Shown here: positions 41,603 through 49,862 of the stretch, piece by piece
Layout: the number at the start of each line of letters is the position of its first letter
Position numbering within the stretch: position 1 is the stretch's first letter
Origin: Gayadomonas joobiniege G7
GTDB taxonomy: Bacteria; Pseudomonadota; Gammaproteobacteria; Enterobacterales; Alteromonadaceae
Assembly (NCBI RefSeq): GCF_000300815.1
Contig: NZ_AMRX01000008.1
Span: forward strand, 705,524-769,523
Length of the DNA: 64,000 nt
Reading direction: 5' to 3'
Made by a program: the position numbers and the translations under genes
The notes under the pieces: model-generated
What the model was told of the DNA's origin: nothing
What the model saw: only the letters and a program-made list of their open reading frames with translations
Database searches by the model: none

Positions 41603-41654
41603 CCGGGACGACCCGGACGGCAAAGGCGTCGGGATCCATGCTGGACGGCCAGTA
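41603..41654 (+). promoter_or_regulatory. Guanidine-II (mini-ykkC) riboswitch
   Basis: Two short GC-rich hairpins with the diagnostic ACGR tetraloops are seen. P1 is CCGGG-ACGA-CCCGG (41603-41616). P2 is TGCTGG-ACGG-CCAGTA (41639-41654), with the stem closed by T-A and one G-T pair. A 22-nt linker separates them. The ribosome-binding site AGGAG (41676-41680) and the ATG (41689) follow P2 closely, the usual geometry of class II guanidine riboswitches, which turn translation on when guanidinium docks the two loops. CTTCT at 41656-41660 could pair with AGGAG as an anti-ribosome-binding-site stem in the unbound state. The structure is direct observation; ligand binding follows from the known class. 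Confidence 0.87.
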
Positions 41655-41688
41655 ACTTCTTTTATAAATTTATTTAGGAGAACTGGAT

Positions 41689-42711
41689 ATGTCCGAATGT
41701 CGAGCTTTTAGCAGTATACCTGTCATAGATATTAGTGGTTTATACTCTGATAATTTAAAAACACGTCAGCGAGTTGCAGATAAAATCGCGGTCGCTGCAC
41801 AAGATGTTGGTTTTTTTTACATCAGAGAACATCAAATTTCTCAACAGCTCATCGATAATTTAATTGAGCAAGCGCAGGGCTTTTTTGCTCAACCGCTAAG
41901 TGAAAAAATGCGCTGGCATATTGCACAATCTGAAAACCATAGTGGTTATGTTCCAGAAGGCGAAGAACAATTCGAAGAAGGGAAAATCGATCACAAAGAA
42001 GCGTATGATATCAATTATGATTTAACTGATTTAAGCTTCCAGCGACCTATGTTGGGGCCGACTCAATGGCCTGATAACGCTGATTTTAAATTTCATATAA
42101 AAAACTATTATCAAGCAGCGCGTGAACTTTCTAATCGTTTGTTTTCAGCTTTTGCGCTTGCACTTGGTTTAGAAGAAAATACCTTTGTTGCTAATTTAAA
42201 ACATCCGCCAAACCAACTTAGGTTAATCCACTACCCGTATGACCCATCTGCGCAGGATAAAGAGGGCATAGGCGCACATACAGACTATGAATGTTTTACT
42301 CTATTACTGCCCACAACAGATGGCCTGGAGGTTATGAATGACCAAGGGGAGTGGATTGATGCACCTTTTATTCCTGGCACTATCGTTGTTAATATTGGCG
42401 ACATGCTTGAAATTCTGAGTCACGGCAGATTTTTAGCGACTTCGCATAGGGTGCGCAAAGTAAAACAAGAAAGATATTCATTCCCGATGTTTTGCTCATT
42501 AGACTATGACACCCTGGTCGCGCCTTTATTACCACCAGCCGAAGGTGTTCAACCTGGTCAATATCAAGCACTAAAATGCGGCGATCATTTATATGCACAA
42601 ACGATACAAACCTTTAATTATTTAAAAAAACAATGGCGATCTGGAACGCTAACCATGCCTGATGCGGCAAGATCTACCGCGAGTTTTGGACAATTGGCAA
42701 AAACTTTATAA
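41689..42711 (+). CDS. Isopenicillin-N-synthase-like 2-oxoglutarate/Fe(II) oxygenase under guanidine riboswitch
   Basis: A 340-residue oxygenase with an N-terminal DIOX_N region ('IPVIDISGLYSD', 'AAQDVGFFYIREHQIS') and a C-terminal jelly-roll. Iron ligands are His197 and Asp199 ('GIGAHTDYECFTLL') and His253 ('ATSHRVRKV'). The 2-oxoglutarate anchor is Arg262-Tyr-Ser264. The family includes ethylene-forming enzyme, which releases guanidine from arginine, and plant 2-ODD-C23 enzymes, which release guanidine from homoarginine. It is the first gene behind the guanidine-II riboswitch, so a substrate carrying a guanidino group is the best inference, but the sequence alone does not identify it. The next gene begins 14 bp later. 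The fold assignment is secure; the substrate is open. Confidence 0.9.
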   Translation: MSECRAFSSIPVIDISGLYSDNLKTRQRVADKIAVAAQDVGFFYIREHQISQQLIDNLIEQAQGFFAQPLSEKMRWHIAQSENHSGYVPEGEEQFEEGKIDHKEAYDINYDLTDLSFQRPMLGPTQWPDNADFKFHIKNYYQAARELSNRLFSAFALALGLEENTFVANLKHPPNQLRLIHYPYDPSAQDKEGIGAHTDYECFTLLLPTTDGLEVMNDQGEWIDAPFIPGTIVVNIGDMLEILSHGRFLATSHRVRKVKQERYSFPMFCSLDYDTLVAPLLPPAEGVQPGQYQALKCGDHLYAQTIQTFNYLKKQWRSGTLTMPDAARSTASFGQLAKTL

Positions 42712-42725
42712 AAAAGGTATCTAAC

Positions 42726-43643
42726 ATGCATCTAAAAGAATTATTTAACACTGATATCCCAGGTCAACAAAGTGTTCCTGCGTGGATGAAAGGCGCGTTT
42801 AGGCGGCGCTGCATTAGCTTTGCGAATGGTTTGAGCGATCAAACAACTCGTGTTTTCTGGCTGCAATCGGATGGTTTAACGATAGATATACGTTTGCCAG
42901 AATTACATCAGCAATTGGCTGATGACGAGAGTTACGCGGCAAAATTAGACTACGAAGCATGGTTTGCCCATTCTTGCTGGGACCAACAAGCTTTAAGCTG
43001 GCAAAATGGGGAGGCTTTTCAATTGGTCAACCGATGGCCGGAAAGTGCAATATTAAACCGAGTCGGTAATTGCATGATTGAGTTTGCCCCAAGTGGCGCC
43101 TATGTTGAAGACTGGCGACTGCTAAGCGATCAGCGTGGTCCTCTAATCGGTTTAGAGCTATTAACAGAAACAAATTTAGAAACAGGTGAAAGCCGACCGC
43201 GCAGTGGTGCTTTAATCATAAATGGACAAATGGCTGGATTAGTCATTGGTAGAGCAAACCCTTTACATCATTGTTCGGCAAGTCGACTGATTGACTACTA
43301 TAATAACTTGGAGAAGCACTCGGATAAAACGAATTTATTGGCTTTTGAAACCTCAATAGCAGTCGGTAACATAGATACAGGTTATACGGTCAGTCATAGC
43401 TTAGACGTCGACCGTTTAGGGATGCCATTGATCGAGCTAAATGGTTTTTATTTGGCTGATGAAGATGGGTTTTGCATCCAACAATTACAAGAAAATGGAC
43501 AAACAATTGAGCGCTTGTTTAAAATCGATTGTTATTATCGTGATTTTAATTTTTCTCCGTTAAGCAAATCAACAGAGCAGGCGGAACATTGGTATAAGTT
43601 GAATGAAGGTACTTTGGCCAGATATACCGAAAAGCTTTGCTGA
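42726..43643 (+). CDS. Orphan protein in the guanidine-riboswitch operon
   Basis: A 305-residue protein without signal peptide or membrane segment, so probably cytosolic. I do not recognise a bacterial family. The pattern 'TTRVFWLQSDGLTIDIRLP', 'NRVGNCMIEFAPSGAYVEDW', 'GPLIGLELLTETNLETGESR' and 'GALIINGQMAGLVIGR' indicates an all-beta, lipocalin-like or barrel arrangement. A faint likeness to the fungal HRI1 fold is possible but unverified. Conserved-looking Trp and Asp/Arg clusters ('LQSDGLTIDIRL') could form a ligand pocket. It is 14 bp after the oxygenase gene and 25 bp before the acyltransferase gene. Its neighbours suggest it binds or modifies the same metabolite. Confidence 0.8.
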   Translation: MHLKELFNTDIPGQQSVPAWMKGAFRRRCISFANGLSDQTTRVFWLQSDGLTIDIRLPELHQQLADDESYAAKLDYEAWFAHSCWDQQALSWQNGEAFQLVNRWPESAILNRVGNCMIEFAPSGAYVEDWRLLSDQRGPLIGLELLTETNLETGESRPRSGALIINGQMAGLVIGRANPLHHCSASRLIDYYNNLEKHSDKTNLLAFETSIAVGNIDTGYTVSHSLDVDRLGMPLIELNGFYLADEDGFCIQQLQENGQTIERLFKIDCYYRDFNFSPLSKSTEQAEHWYKLNEGTLARYTEKLC

Positions 43644-43668
43644 CCGATAACAGGTATAGGACGCGTAT

Positions 43669-44727
43669 TTGGCTGATCAAAACAGGTTTTACCACATAGA
43701 TTTATTGAGGTTTTGTGCCGCTATTAGTGTACTTATGTACCATTATACTTTTAGAGGAACCGCCGCAGATAATTTGTCGGAGCGGGCGTTTCCACTATTG
43801 GCTGAAATATTTAAATACGGCTATCTTGGTGTAGATCTGTTTTTTATGATCAGCGGATTTGTAATTTTAATGTCGCTGCAAAATAAATCAGTCAGCCAGT
43901 TTGCTCTCGCCCGCGCTATTCGCTTGTATCCGCCTTTTTGGGTATGCGTTAGCATAACAAGCCTATTCATTTACCTATCGAGTGATATACGTTTTGCTTT
44001 TGATCTCAGTCAATATTTGTTTAACATGACAATGCTTGCTGGTGTTTTTTATGTGCCATATATTGACGGCGTTTACTGGACTTTATTAATTGAACTTAAG
44101 TTTTATGTACTGGTTGCGTGTGTATTGGCGATTTTTGGACAAAGAGTAAAACAAGGCTTTTTATACGCTTGGTTATTTTATACAGGGCTCGCAATTTATT
44201 TTGAAATGCCAGAAAAATTGAATTATGTTTTAATACCTAGCTGGTCCACGTATTTTATTTCGGGGGCTATTTTTTATCTGATTTACGCAAACAAAGCCAC
44301 CCTTGATAAAATTTTTGCACTGATCCTCTCTTACCTGATAGCTATCTATCAAGCGCGTGAGCTCTTGGTGCAATTAAACGAATATTATCAAGGGGATATT
44401 GAGTTTTTAATCGTAGTTTTAATAATCAGCTCAGCTTATTTGGCGCTGGCTAGTATTGCCTTAAAAAGAGCGGATGTTATCAATCAAAGAATATTTTACG
44501 CTGTGGGTGGACTAACTTATCCGCTTTATTTATTACATCAAAATATAGGCTATATTATGTTTAATACTAGCCCAGCCTGGTTGCCGAATTGGTTAGTATT
44601 AATTTTTACCATCGCATTGGTGTTTTTAATAGCTGCCTTGGTGCACCATTATATTGAAATTAAATTGGGAAATTTTATTAAGCGAATTGTATTTCCACGT
44701 TCTGCGAGCGCAAAAGAACTAAATTAA
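43669..44727 (+). CDS. Acyltransferase family 3 membrane protein (OafA/YrhL-like)
   Basis: A 352-residue membrane protein with about ten helices. It opens with the family signature 'FYHIDLLRFCAAISVLMYHY', whose His and Arg belong to the acyl-transfer site. It continues with 'YLGVDLFFMISGFVILM' and 'ARAIRLYPPFWVCV', all typical of acyltransferase-3 proteins. These O-acylate sugars, lipids or peptides at the membrane. The start codon is TTG, supported by AGGTATAGGACG upstream. It is likely the third gene of the riboswitch operon; whether its substrate relates to guanidine metabolism is unknown. Confidence 0.88.
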   Translation: MADQNRFYHIDLLRFCAAISVLMYHYTFRGTAADNLSERAFPLLAEIFKYGYLGVDLFFMISGFVILMSLQNKSVSQFALARAIRLYPPFWVCVSITSLFIYLSSDIRFAFDLSQYLFNMTMLAGVFYVPYIDGVYWTLLIELKFYVLVACVLAIFGQRVKQGFLYAWLFYTGLAIYFEMPEKLNYVLIPSWSTYFISGAIFYLIYANKATLDKIFALILSYLIAIYQARELLVQLNEYYQGDIEFLIVVLIISSAYLALASIALKRADVINQRIFYAVGGLTYPLYLLHQNIGYIMFNTSPAWLPNWLVLIFTIALVFLIAALVHHYIEIKLGNFIKRIVFPRSASAKELN

Positions 44728-44833
44728 TGTTTAAATATCACTATAAACGACATTTTTAATGCTAGACTAAATAAAAAAACCAAACAGAAGTGAGTATTCT
44801 ACTTTTATTTTAAGTATGTACGGAGTTTTTAAT

Positions 44834-45619
44834 ATGGAATTTCCCATTTATCAGATTGACGCGTTTGCAGATAAACCATTTACGGGAAATCCAGCAGCAG
44901 TGATCCCACTTGAGCATTGGTTGCCAGATGAAACACTGCAGTCAATCGCGGAAGAAAATCAGTTGTCGGAAACTGCTTTTTATATTCATAGTAATGGCAG
45001 CTACCATATTCGTTGGTTCACACCAACACATGAAGTTGACCTTTGTGGTCATGCTACCTTGGCTTGTGCCTGGTTGATATTTAAATCGTATCGTTTGCAG
45101 CAAGAAGTCGTTCAGTTTAGTTCTCGCAGCGGCATTTTATCAGTAAAGCAGCAAGGTAGTGAGCTTGTTTTAGACTTTCCTGCGCAACCCCCTCAGGTTT
45201 GTGAGATTTCGCAAGCTTTGATTGAGGGGTTAGGTGCCATCCCAAAAACTTGTTTAGTTGCTGAGGATATTATTGCAGTCTTCCCAACTCAAAGCGAGAT
45301 AGAAAAAATTACTCCAAACGCCTATTTTTTAAAAAAATTATCGAATCGAGGGGTTATAATAACTGCGCCAGCAAATGAGCAAAATACTGATTTTGTTGTT
45401 CGTTTTTTTGCACCTAAATTAGGAATAGATGAAGATCCTGTGACAGGATCTGCTTTTACTCAGTTAGCACCTTATTGGAGCGAAATTTTAAAAAAAGAAA
45501 ATTTAAACGCTCATCAATTGTCTAAACGCGGTGGTCGGGTTGGACTGCGTCAATTAAATCAACGTGTTTTAATCAGTGGGCAAGCGCGACTTTATATGCA
45601 AGGCTTTATTCGGATTTAA
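44834..45619 (+). CDS. PhzF-family isomerase/epimerase-like protein
   Basis: A 261-residue protein of the PhzF (diaminopimelate-epimerase-like) superfamily. I chose the ATG at 44834 because GGAG lies 10 bases upstream; the in-frame ATG at 44816 lacks a site. Motifs are 'YQIDAFADKPFTGNPAAVI', 'ENQLSETAFYI' carrying the catalytic Glu, 'DLCGHATLACAW', and 'GIDEDPVTGSAF'. Most members have unknown small-molecule substrates. It lies 106 bp after the acyltransferase gene, so it may or may not belong to the riboswitch-controlled transcript. Confidence 0.92.
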   Translation: MEFPIYQIDAFADKPFTGNPAAVIPLEHWLPDETLQSIAEENQLSETAFYIHSNGSYHIRWFTPTHEVDLCGHATLACAWLIFKSYRLQQEVVQFSSRSGILSVKQQGSELVLDFPAQPPQVCEISQALIEGLGAIPKTCLVAEDIIAVFPTQSEIEKITPNAYFLKKLSNRGVIITAPANEQNTDFVVRFFAPKLGIDEDPVTGSAFTQLAPYWSEILKKENLNAHQLSKRGGRVGLRQLNQRVLISGQARLYMQGFIRI

Positions 45620-45674
45620 GCTTTTTTTAATTTTAGAGCATGGAAATTGCCAAATGATCTGATTTGGGTTTTTA

Positions 45675-47339
45675 ATGGGTGCGATTTTTAAAAGTATCTT
45701 TTGCGGTTTTTTCATCCTGTTCAGCAGTTTAACTGTAGCGAAAAGTGAAGTTAAATTGTTAGATGAGGGACTCGTTGTAGCAGACGATAATTTGTGGCGT
45801 TTAGTGGACTCAACGCAGCCAGTTAATTCGAATAACATTCATCTAGTTTATAAGCAGGCGACACCAAAAACGACTTTGTTAGCCGAATCCGGTGCTGTTA
45901 TTAGTAAAATACCAATTAGCGCTTCAAATAAAAGTACTTGGTATATTTTACCTATCGCTAATTTTGTTGACAAAGGGCAAGCTTTTTGGCAATCGACGGA
46001 TGGTGCGGTCAGGCAAATTGCCGACTTCTCGCAACTTCATACCGACTCATTTACCCCGATTTTAGCCCATGGGCAAGCGTTTAAACTCGAAGTCGATAAA
46101 AACACACAAGGCATACTTTGGTTGTATTTAAAAGCTGAGTATTATCCTATGCCGGTTTCTTTGCAAATAGAAACAGAACAGGCATTTTTTTACCATAGTT
46201 TTATTTTAAATACAGTCTCTGTTGCCGCACTTGCTGTCATGTTTGCGATGGCGTTAATCGCTTTAATTATGTATCTAAAAACTCGGCATAAGGTAGCGTT
46301 GTTTTGTGTTGGTTATGTCGGTATTCATGCACTGGGATGGCTGTTGGCGTCTGGTTTTGGGCAAATTTGGCCCCGATTTTCGAGTTTTAATACCAGTTAT
46401 TTAGGTATGTATTTGTTTCCTTGGGCAATAGGCTGTGCAGCTTATTTTGCGTATTATTTGTTTAATTTTGATCGTGACAAAACCTTGAAAAACGCTAACC
46501 TAAAATACTTTGCGAATACCGCTTTGCTTAGCGGTTGTTTGATTTGGTTATTGCCGTTTAAATTTGCGTTTTATTTATCCCATGCATTTGCCGCTATTTG
46601 GATACCACTTAGCTTATTGTTAGCTTATAAAATGTTGTCAGTAAACGATTTTAGAGCGAAATACTTTTTTATTGGTAATCTAATGTACAGCTTATCGCTC
46701 GCGGCCTATATGCACGCACACTCGGTGCATGCGGACGCCGGCACACCAGAGTTGTATGTGATGGTTGCATTAGCTGTAGATTGCATCTGTATTTTGCTGT
46801 CTTTGTCGGAGTGGTTAAGAATCAAACAGCTAGAATTAAAAAACACCATTTATCAATCCAGGTATGATGCGCTAACCAAAGTAGGCAACCGTTTTTTATT
46901 AAATGAAGATCTTAAAAACCTAAATGGCTCCTATTTAGTTGTTTTTATTGATTGTGATGGTATAAAAAAATTAAACGATAGGTATGGTCACGCGCGTGGT
47001 GATCAATATTTAATTTCGGTCGCAAATACTATGCAAGCTCAATTGGGCGAGATTGGGGAAGTATATAGAACGGGTGGTGATGAGTTTATTTGGTTATGTC
47101 CAGTGAATAAAAACCAGCGTTCATCAACGACATCAAAGTTGGAAATCGAACGGATATTACAGCGTACTGACAGTTTTATTGTCGCCTCATGGCCAGATTC
47201 TGGCATCAGTTATGGTATTGCCAGTAGTGAGGAAACAAACTCGCCGAGTGAGTGTGTCTCTTTAGCTGATAAGCGTATGTATCAGCTAAAATTCAAGCGC
47301 AAATCGTTAAAAATTGAAGACAACTTCCAGACAGATTAA
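45675..47339 (+). CDS. Diguanylate cyclase with 7TMR-DISM sensor
   Basis: A 554-residue protein. A signal sequence (about 1-23) precedes a periplasmic sandwich domain (about 30-165, 7TMR-DISMED2-like), then seven membrane helices (about 175-385) and a GGDEF domain. The active-site motif GGDEF is intact at residues 467-471 and makes cyclic di-GMP. The inhibitory I-site RxxD expected just upstream is absent (GEIG there), so product inhibition may be lacking. The sensor type often recognises carbohydrates or other small ligands. It is monocistronic. Confidence 0.92.
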   Translation: MGAIFKSIFCGFFILFSSLTVAKSEVKLLDEGLVVADDNLWRLVDSTQPVNSNNIHLVYKQATPKTTLLAESGAVISKIPISASNKSTWYILPIANFVDKGQAFWQSTDGAVRQIADFSQLHTDSFTPILAHGQAFKLEVDKNTQGILWLYLKAEYYPMPVSLQIETEQAFFYHSFILNTVSVAALAVMFAMALIALIMYLKTRHKVALFCVGYVGIHALGWLLASGFGQIWPRFSSFNTSYLGMYLFPWAIGCAAYFAYYLFNFDRDKTLKNANLKYFANTALLSGCLIWLLPFKFAFYLSHAFAAIWIPLSLLLAYKMLSVNDFRAKYFFIGNLMYSLSLAAYMHAHSVHADAGTPELYVMVALAVDCICILLSLSEWLRIKQLELKNTIYQSRYDALTKVGNRFLLNEDLKNLNGSYLVVFIDCDGIKKLNDRYGHARGDQYLISVANTMQAQLGEIGEVYRTGGDEFIWLCPVNKNQRSSTTSKLEIERILQRTDSFIVASWPDSGISYGIASSEETNSPSECVSLADKRMYQLKFKRKSLKIEDNFQTD

Positions 47340-47457
47340 AAAGCATTTTTATAACAAGTTATTTAAGCGAATTGCAAGCATGAGCGTTGTGATTTAGCGA
47401 ACGGGTTATAGGCAGGTGCGTAACTGCCATTAAATCAGCAGCTACGCGGGGGAGTCA

Positions 47458-49086
47458 CTATTGAGGGGTAATTTTTAGCACTTGTGCAAAGTCAGTGGGA
47501 CGTTTGTTACCTAAAGTTACCACTAAACCTTTGTCGCTTTGTTCAAACTTGAGCGCCTCATCCGAACCTACTAAACTGACTTGTTTAATTTTGTGCGGGT
47601 AGTTCTTGCTGTCGATTGAGCGAATGTGTACTTTTTCACCATCACCCGGCCATGCCATCATGATTGCATATAAAGTATCGTCTTTTTTAGTAAAACGTAT
47701 ATCTTTGCTGGTAAAATCCTTGCGGTGCTTTTCAGCATCGTTTGAGTGTTTACCATCAACGACTTCAGTCACACCTTCACCAAATGTAACCCAAGGGCGA
47801 GTTTCATAAATGGCCTCACCGTTAACCTTTAACCAGTCACCTATTTGTTTTAATAAATTAATTTCGGCTTGCGGTATAGTGCCGTCAGGTTTAGGACCAA
47901 TGTTGAGTAATAATGATCCATTTTTACTCACAATATCAATTAAATCGTCTACTAAAGAGTTTGCTGTGCGATATTTATGATTGGTTACGTAACCCCACGA
48001 AGTTTTAGAGACTGAAGTGTCGGTTTGCCAAAAGTATTTTCGTGTATCTGACAATTGGCCGCGTTCAATATCAAGGACTGCTGACCCATCAGGATAAGAG
48101 CGCATATCTTCATGCTCCTTATAGTTGATGGCGGGCATATTAGGCCAGTTTATACCCTTATTATAATAATAACTGGTGAATAACTGTACGTGCTCATGGA
48201 AAGGCTCCGAAGCCATCCACCAATCGAACCAAATTAATTCTGGTTGGTATTTATCAACAATTTCTACCGTTCTTAATAACCAATCGTCCATAAATTCTTT
48301 GCTTGGCGGCGTCTCACCTGCTTCAGAGGTTTCTCGGCTTACAGCCGGGCCGTATAGGTCACGATAGGCTTCGTCCTGAACGTCTGACGGAATTTCTCGG
48401 CCACGATCAAAGAACCACCAGTTTTCTGCTCTGTGACTAGATAAACCAAAATGAATATCGGGTTTTTTTTCTGTTGCGGCTTTTAACTCAGCAATGATAT
48501 CACGTTTAGGGCCCATTTCTGTTGCATCCCAACGGCTGTAGCTATTGTCGTACATAGAAAAACCGTCGTGGTGCTCTGCGACAGGCACTATGTAGCGTGC
48601 ACCTGAGTCTTCAATAATATTTAACCATTCATCGGCATTAAAGTTTTCGGCTTTAAACATAGGAATAAAATCTTTATAACCGAATTCAGTGACTGGACCA
48701 TAGGTTTTGGTGTGATGTTCATAATAGTCCCAATATTCTGGATCATACATCCAGCGTGGATACCATTCGCCATTGTGGGCAGGAACGGAATAAACACCCC
48801 AGTGAATAAATATGCCGAACTTGGCATCTTGATACCAAGCAGGAATTTCATATTGGCTAAACGAATCCCAGTTCGGTTTAAAAGGTCCTTTATTGGCCAC
48901 TTCTTTTATTTTTTGTAACTCATCTTTTGTTGATGAAGTTACTGTTTTAGAATCCGTTTGAATCTGGCTGACCGGCTTTTCTGTGAAAGATTCAGTGCTT
49001 GAGTTGTCAGCACCACATCCGCTTAATACGAATCCTAACGCGGCAGTAATGCTTACAGTTAGTGATTTTAACTTAAATATTCTCAT
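47458..49086 (-). CDS. GH29 alpha-L-fucosidase lipoprotein
   Basis: A 542-residue lipoprotein (signal ending LSGC, Cys24). The GH29 core starts at 'IPAWYQDAKFGIFIHWGVYS', continues with 'YIVPVAEHHDGFSMYDNSYS', and places the nucleophile Asp288 in 'ELIWFDWWMASEP'. 'NGSLLLNIGPKPDGTIP' is another family mark. A C-terminal beta-sandwich (about 440-540) follows. It releases alpha-L-fucose from glycans, plausibly fucose-containing algal polysaccharides, in the periplasm or at the membrane. It is transcribed toward the diguanylate cyclase gene; the SDR gene upstream is on the same strand after 95 bp, with a striking A/T palindrome between. Confidence 0.93.
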   Translation of the reverse strand: MRIFKLKSLTVSITAALGFVLSGCGADNSSTESFTEKPVSQIQTDSKTVTSSTKDELQKIKEVANKGPFKPNWDSFSQYEIPAWYQDAKFGIFIHWGVYSVPAHNGEWYPRWMYDPEYWDYYEHHTKTYGPVTEFGYKDFIPMFKAENFNADEWLNIIEDSGARYIVPVAEHHDGFSMYDNSYSRWDATEMGPKRDIIAELKAATEKKPDIHFGLSSHRAENWWFFDRGREIPSDVQDEAYRDLYGPAVSRETSEAGETPPSKEFMDDWLLRTVEIVDKYQPELIWFDWWMASEPFHEHVQLFTSYYYNKGINWPNMPAINYKEHEDMRSYPDGSAVLDIERGQLSDTRKYFWQTDTSVSKTSWGYVTNHKYRTANSLVDDLIDIVSKNGSLLLNIGPKPDGTIPQAEINLLKQIGDWLKVNGEAIYETRPWVTFGEGVTEVVDGKHSNDAEKHRKDFTSKDIRFTKKDDTLYAIMMAWPGDGEKVHIRSIDSKNYPHKIKQVSLVGSDEALKFEQSDKGLVVTLGNKRPTDFAQVLKITPQ

Positions 49087-49155
49087 ATTACGGCTCTGCT
49101 TTATTTTGGTTATTAAACTGTTAATAATGATACTGTGTAATCACGATCTAATCAA

Positions 49156-49177
49156 ATATAAATTTATAAATTTATAT
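49156..49177. promoter_or_regulatory. 22-bp perfect A/T palindrome upstream of the fucosidase gene
   Basis: A perfect palindrome made only of A and T (ATATAAATTTA followed by its complement) lies 70 bp upstream of the fucosidase start and directly after the SDR stop. It may be an operator or a weak hairpin. Confidence 0.35.
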
Positions 49178-49181
49178 GTTA

Positions 49182-49862
49182 TTACCAGTCTATCGGTTTT
49201 TTTGCGAAGTCAATAAAAGTGCCGTTATCTTCTGGTCCTATATTTAATAATGTATCAAGCAGTTTTGCAGCGACATACTCTGGCGTATCAGGGGCTTGAT
49301 CTCCGCCCATATCGGTTTTTACCCAGCCAGGGCTAATCGCAACAACAGCTTGCTCACTGCTAACTTGTAGCGATAGGCGTAAGGTGAACATATTGAGTGC
49401 CGATTTTGAAATGGCGTAAGTGTCGAGCGGTGTGCCTTTAAATTGGTGTGTATTCGTTAGAGATGCAGCGCCTGACGATAATTGAACAATTTTTGCCTGC
49501 TTTGATAATACTTGAAATACTTTTTGGGTGAGCAGAAATGGTGCGATCAGGTTTACTCGTAAACTGTATTCAAGCTCATCTTTAGTGGCTGCAAAAAAAT
49601 GATTGTTTAAACTAATCCCAGCGTTATTGATGAGGTAATCTATTTCGATTTTTTTCTTTATTAATGTTTTTGCAAACTGGTTGATTGAATCGTCACTGGT
49701 TAGCTCAAGCGGTAAAAGGGTTAATTGATCATTGTGCTTGAAGTCTGGCATTTTTCCGAGATCACGGCTGGTTGCGATAACCTTATGGCCAGCTGAAAGG
49801 GCCGATTCAGTTAGGGCGGCACCAATCCCTCGGTTGGCACCTGTAATTAAAAAAGTAGCCAT
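49182..49862 (-). CDS. Short-chain dehydrogenase/reductase
   Basis: A 226-residue classical SDR. The cofactor motif is 'MATFLITGANRGIGAALTES' at the N-terminus, 'LINNAGIS' follows near residue 80, and the catalytic 'YAISKSALNMF' is near 150, with the Ser in 'QLSSGAASL'. After the active site, 'VVAISPGWVKTDMGG' is typical. It reduces or oxidises a small carbonyl or hydroxyl compound; the substrate is unknown. Its ATG shares one base with the stop of the upstream ExoP-like gene (TAATG), so the two are coupled. Confidence 0.92.
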   Translation of the reverse strand: MATFLITGANRGIGAALTESALSAGHKVIATSRDLGKMPDFKHNDQLTLLPLELTSDDSINQFAKTLIKKKIEIDYLINNAGISLNNHFFAATKDELEYSLRVNLIAPFLLTQKVFQVLSKQAKIVQLSSGAASLTNTHQFKGTPLDTYAISKSALNMFTLRLSLQVSSEQAVVAISPGWVKTDMGGDQAPDTPEYVAAKLLDTLLNIGPEDNGTFIDFAKKPIDW

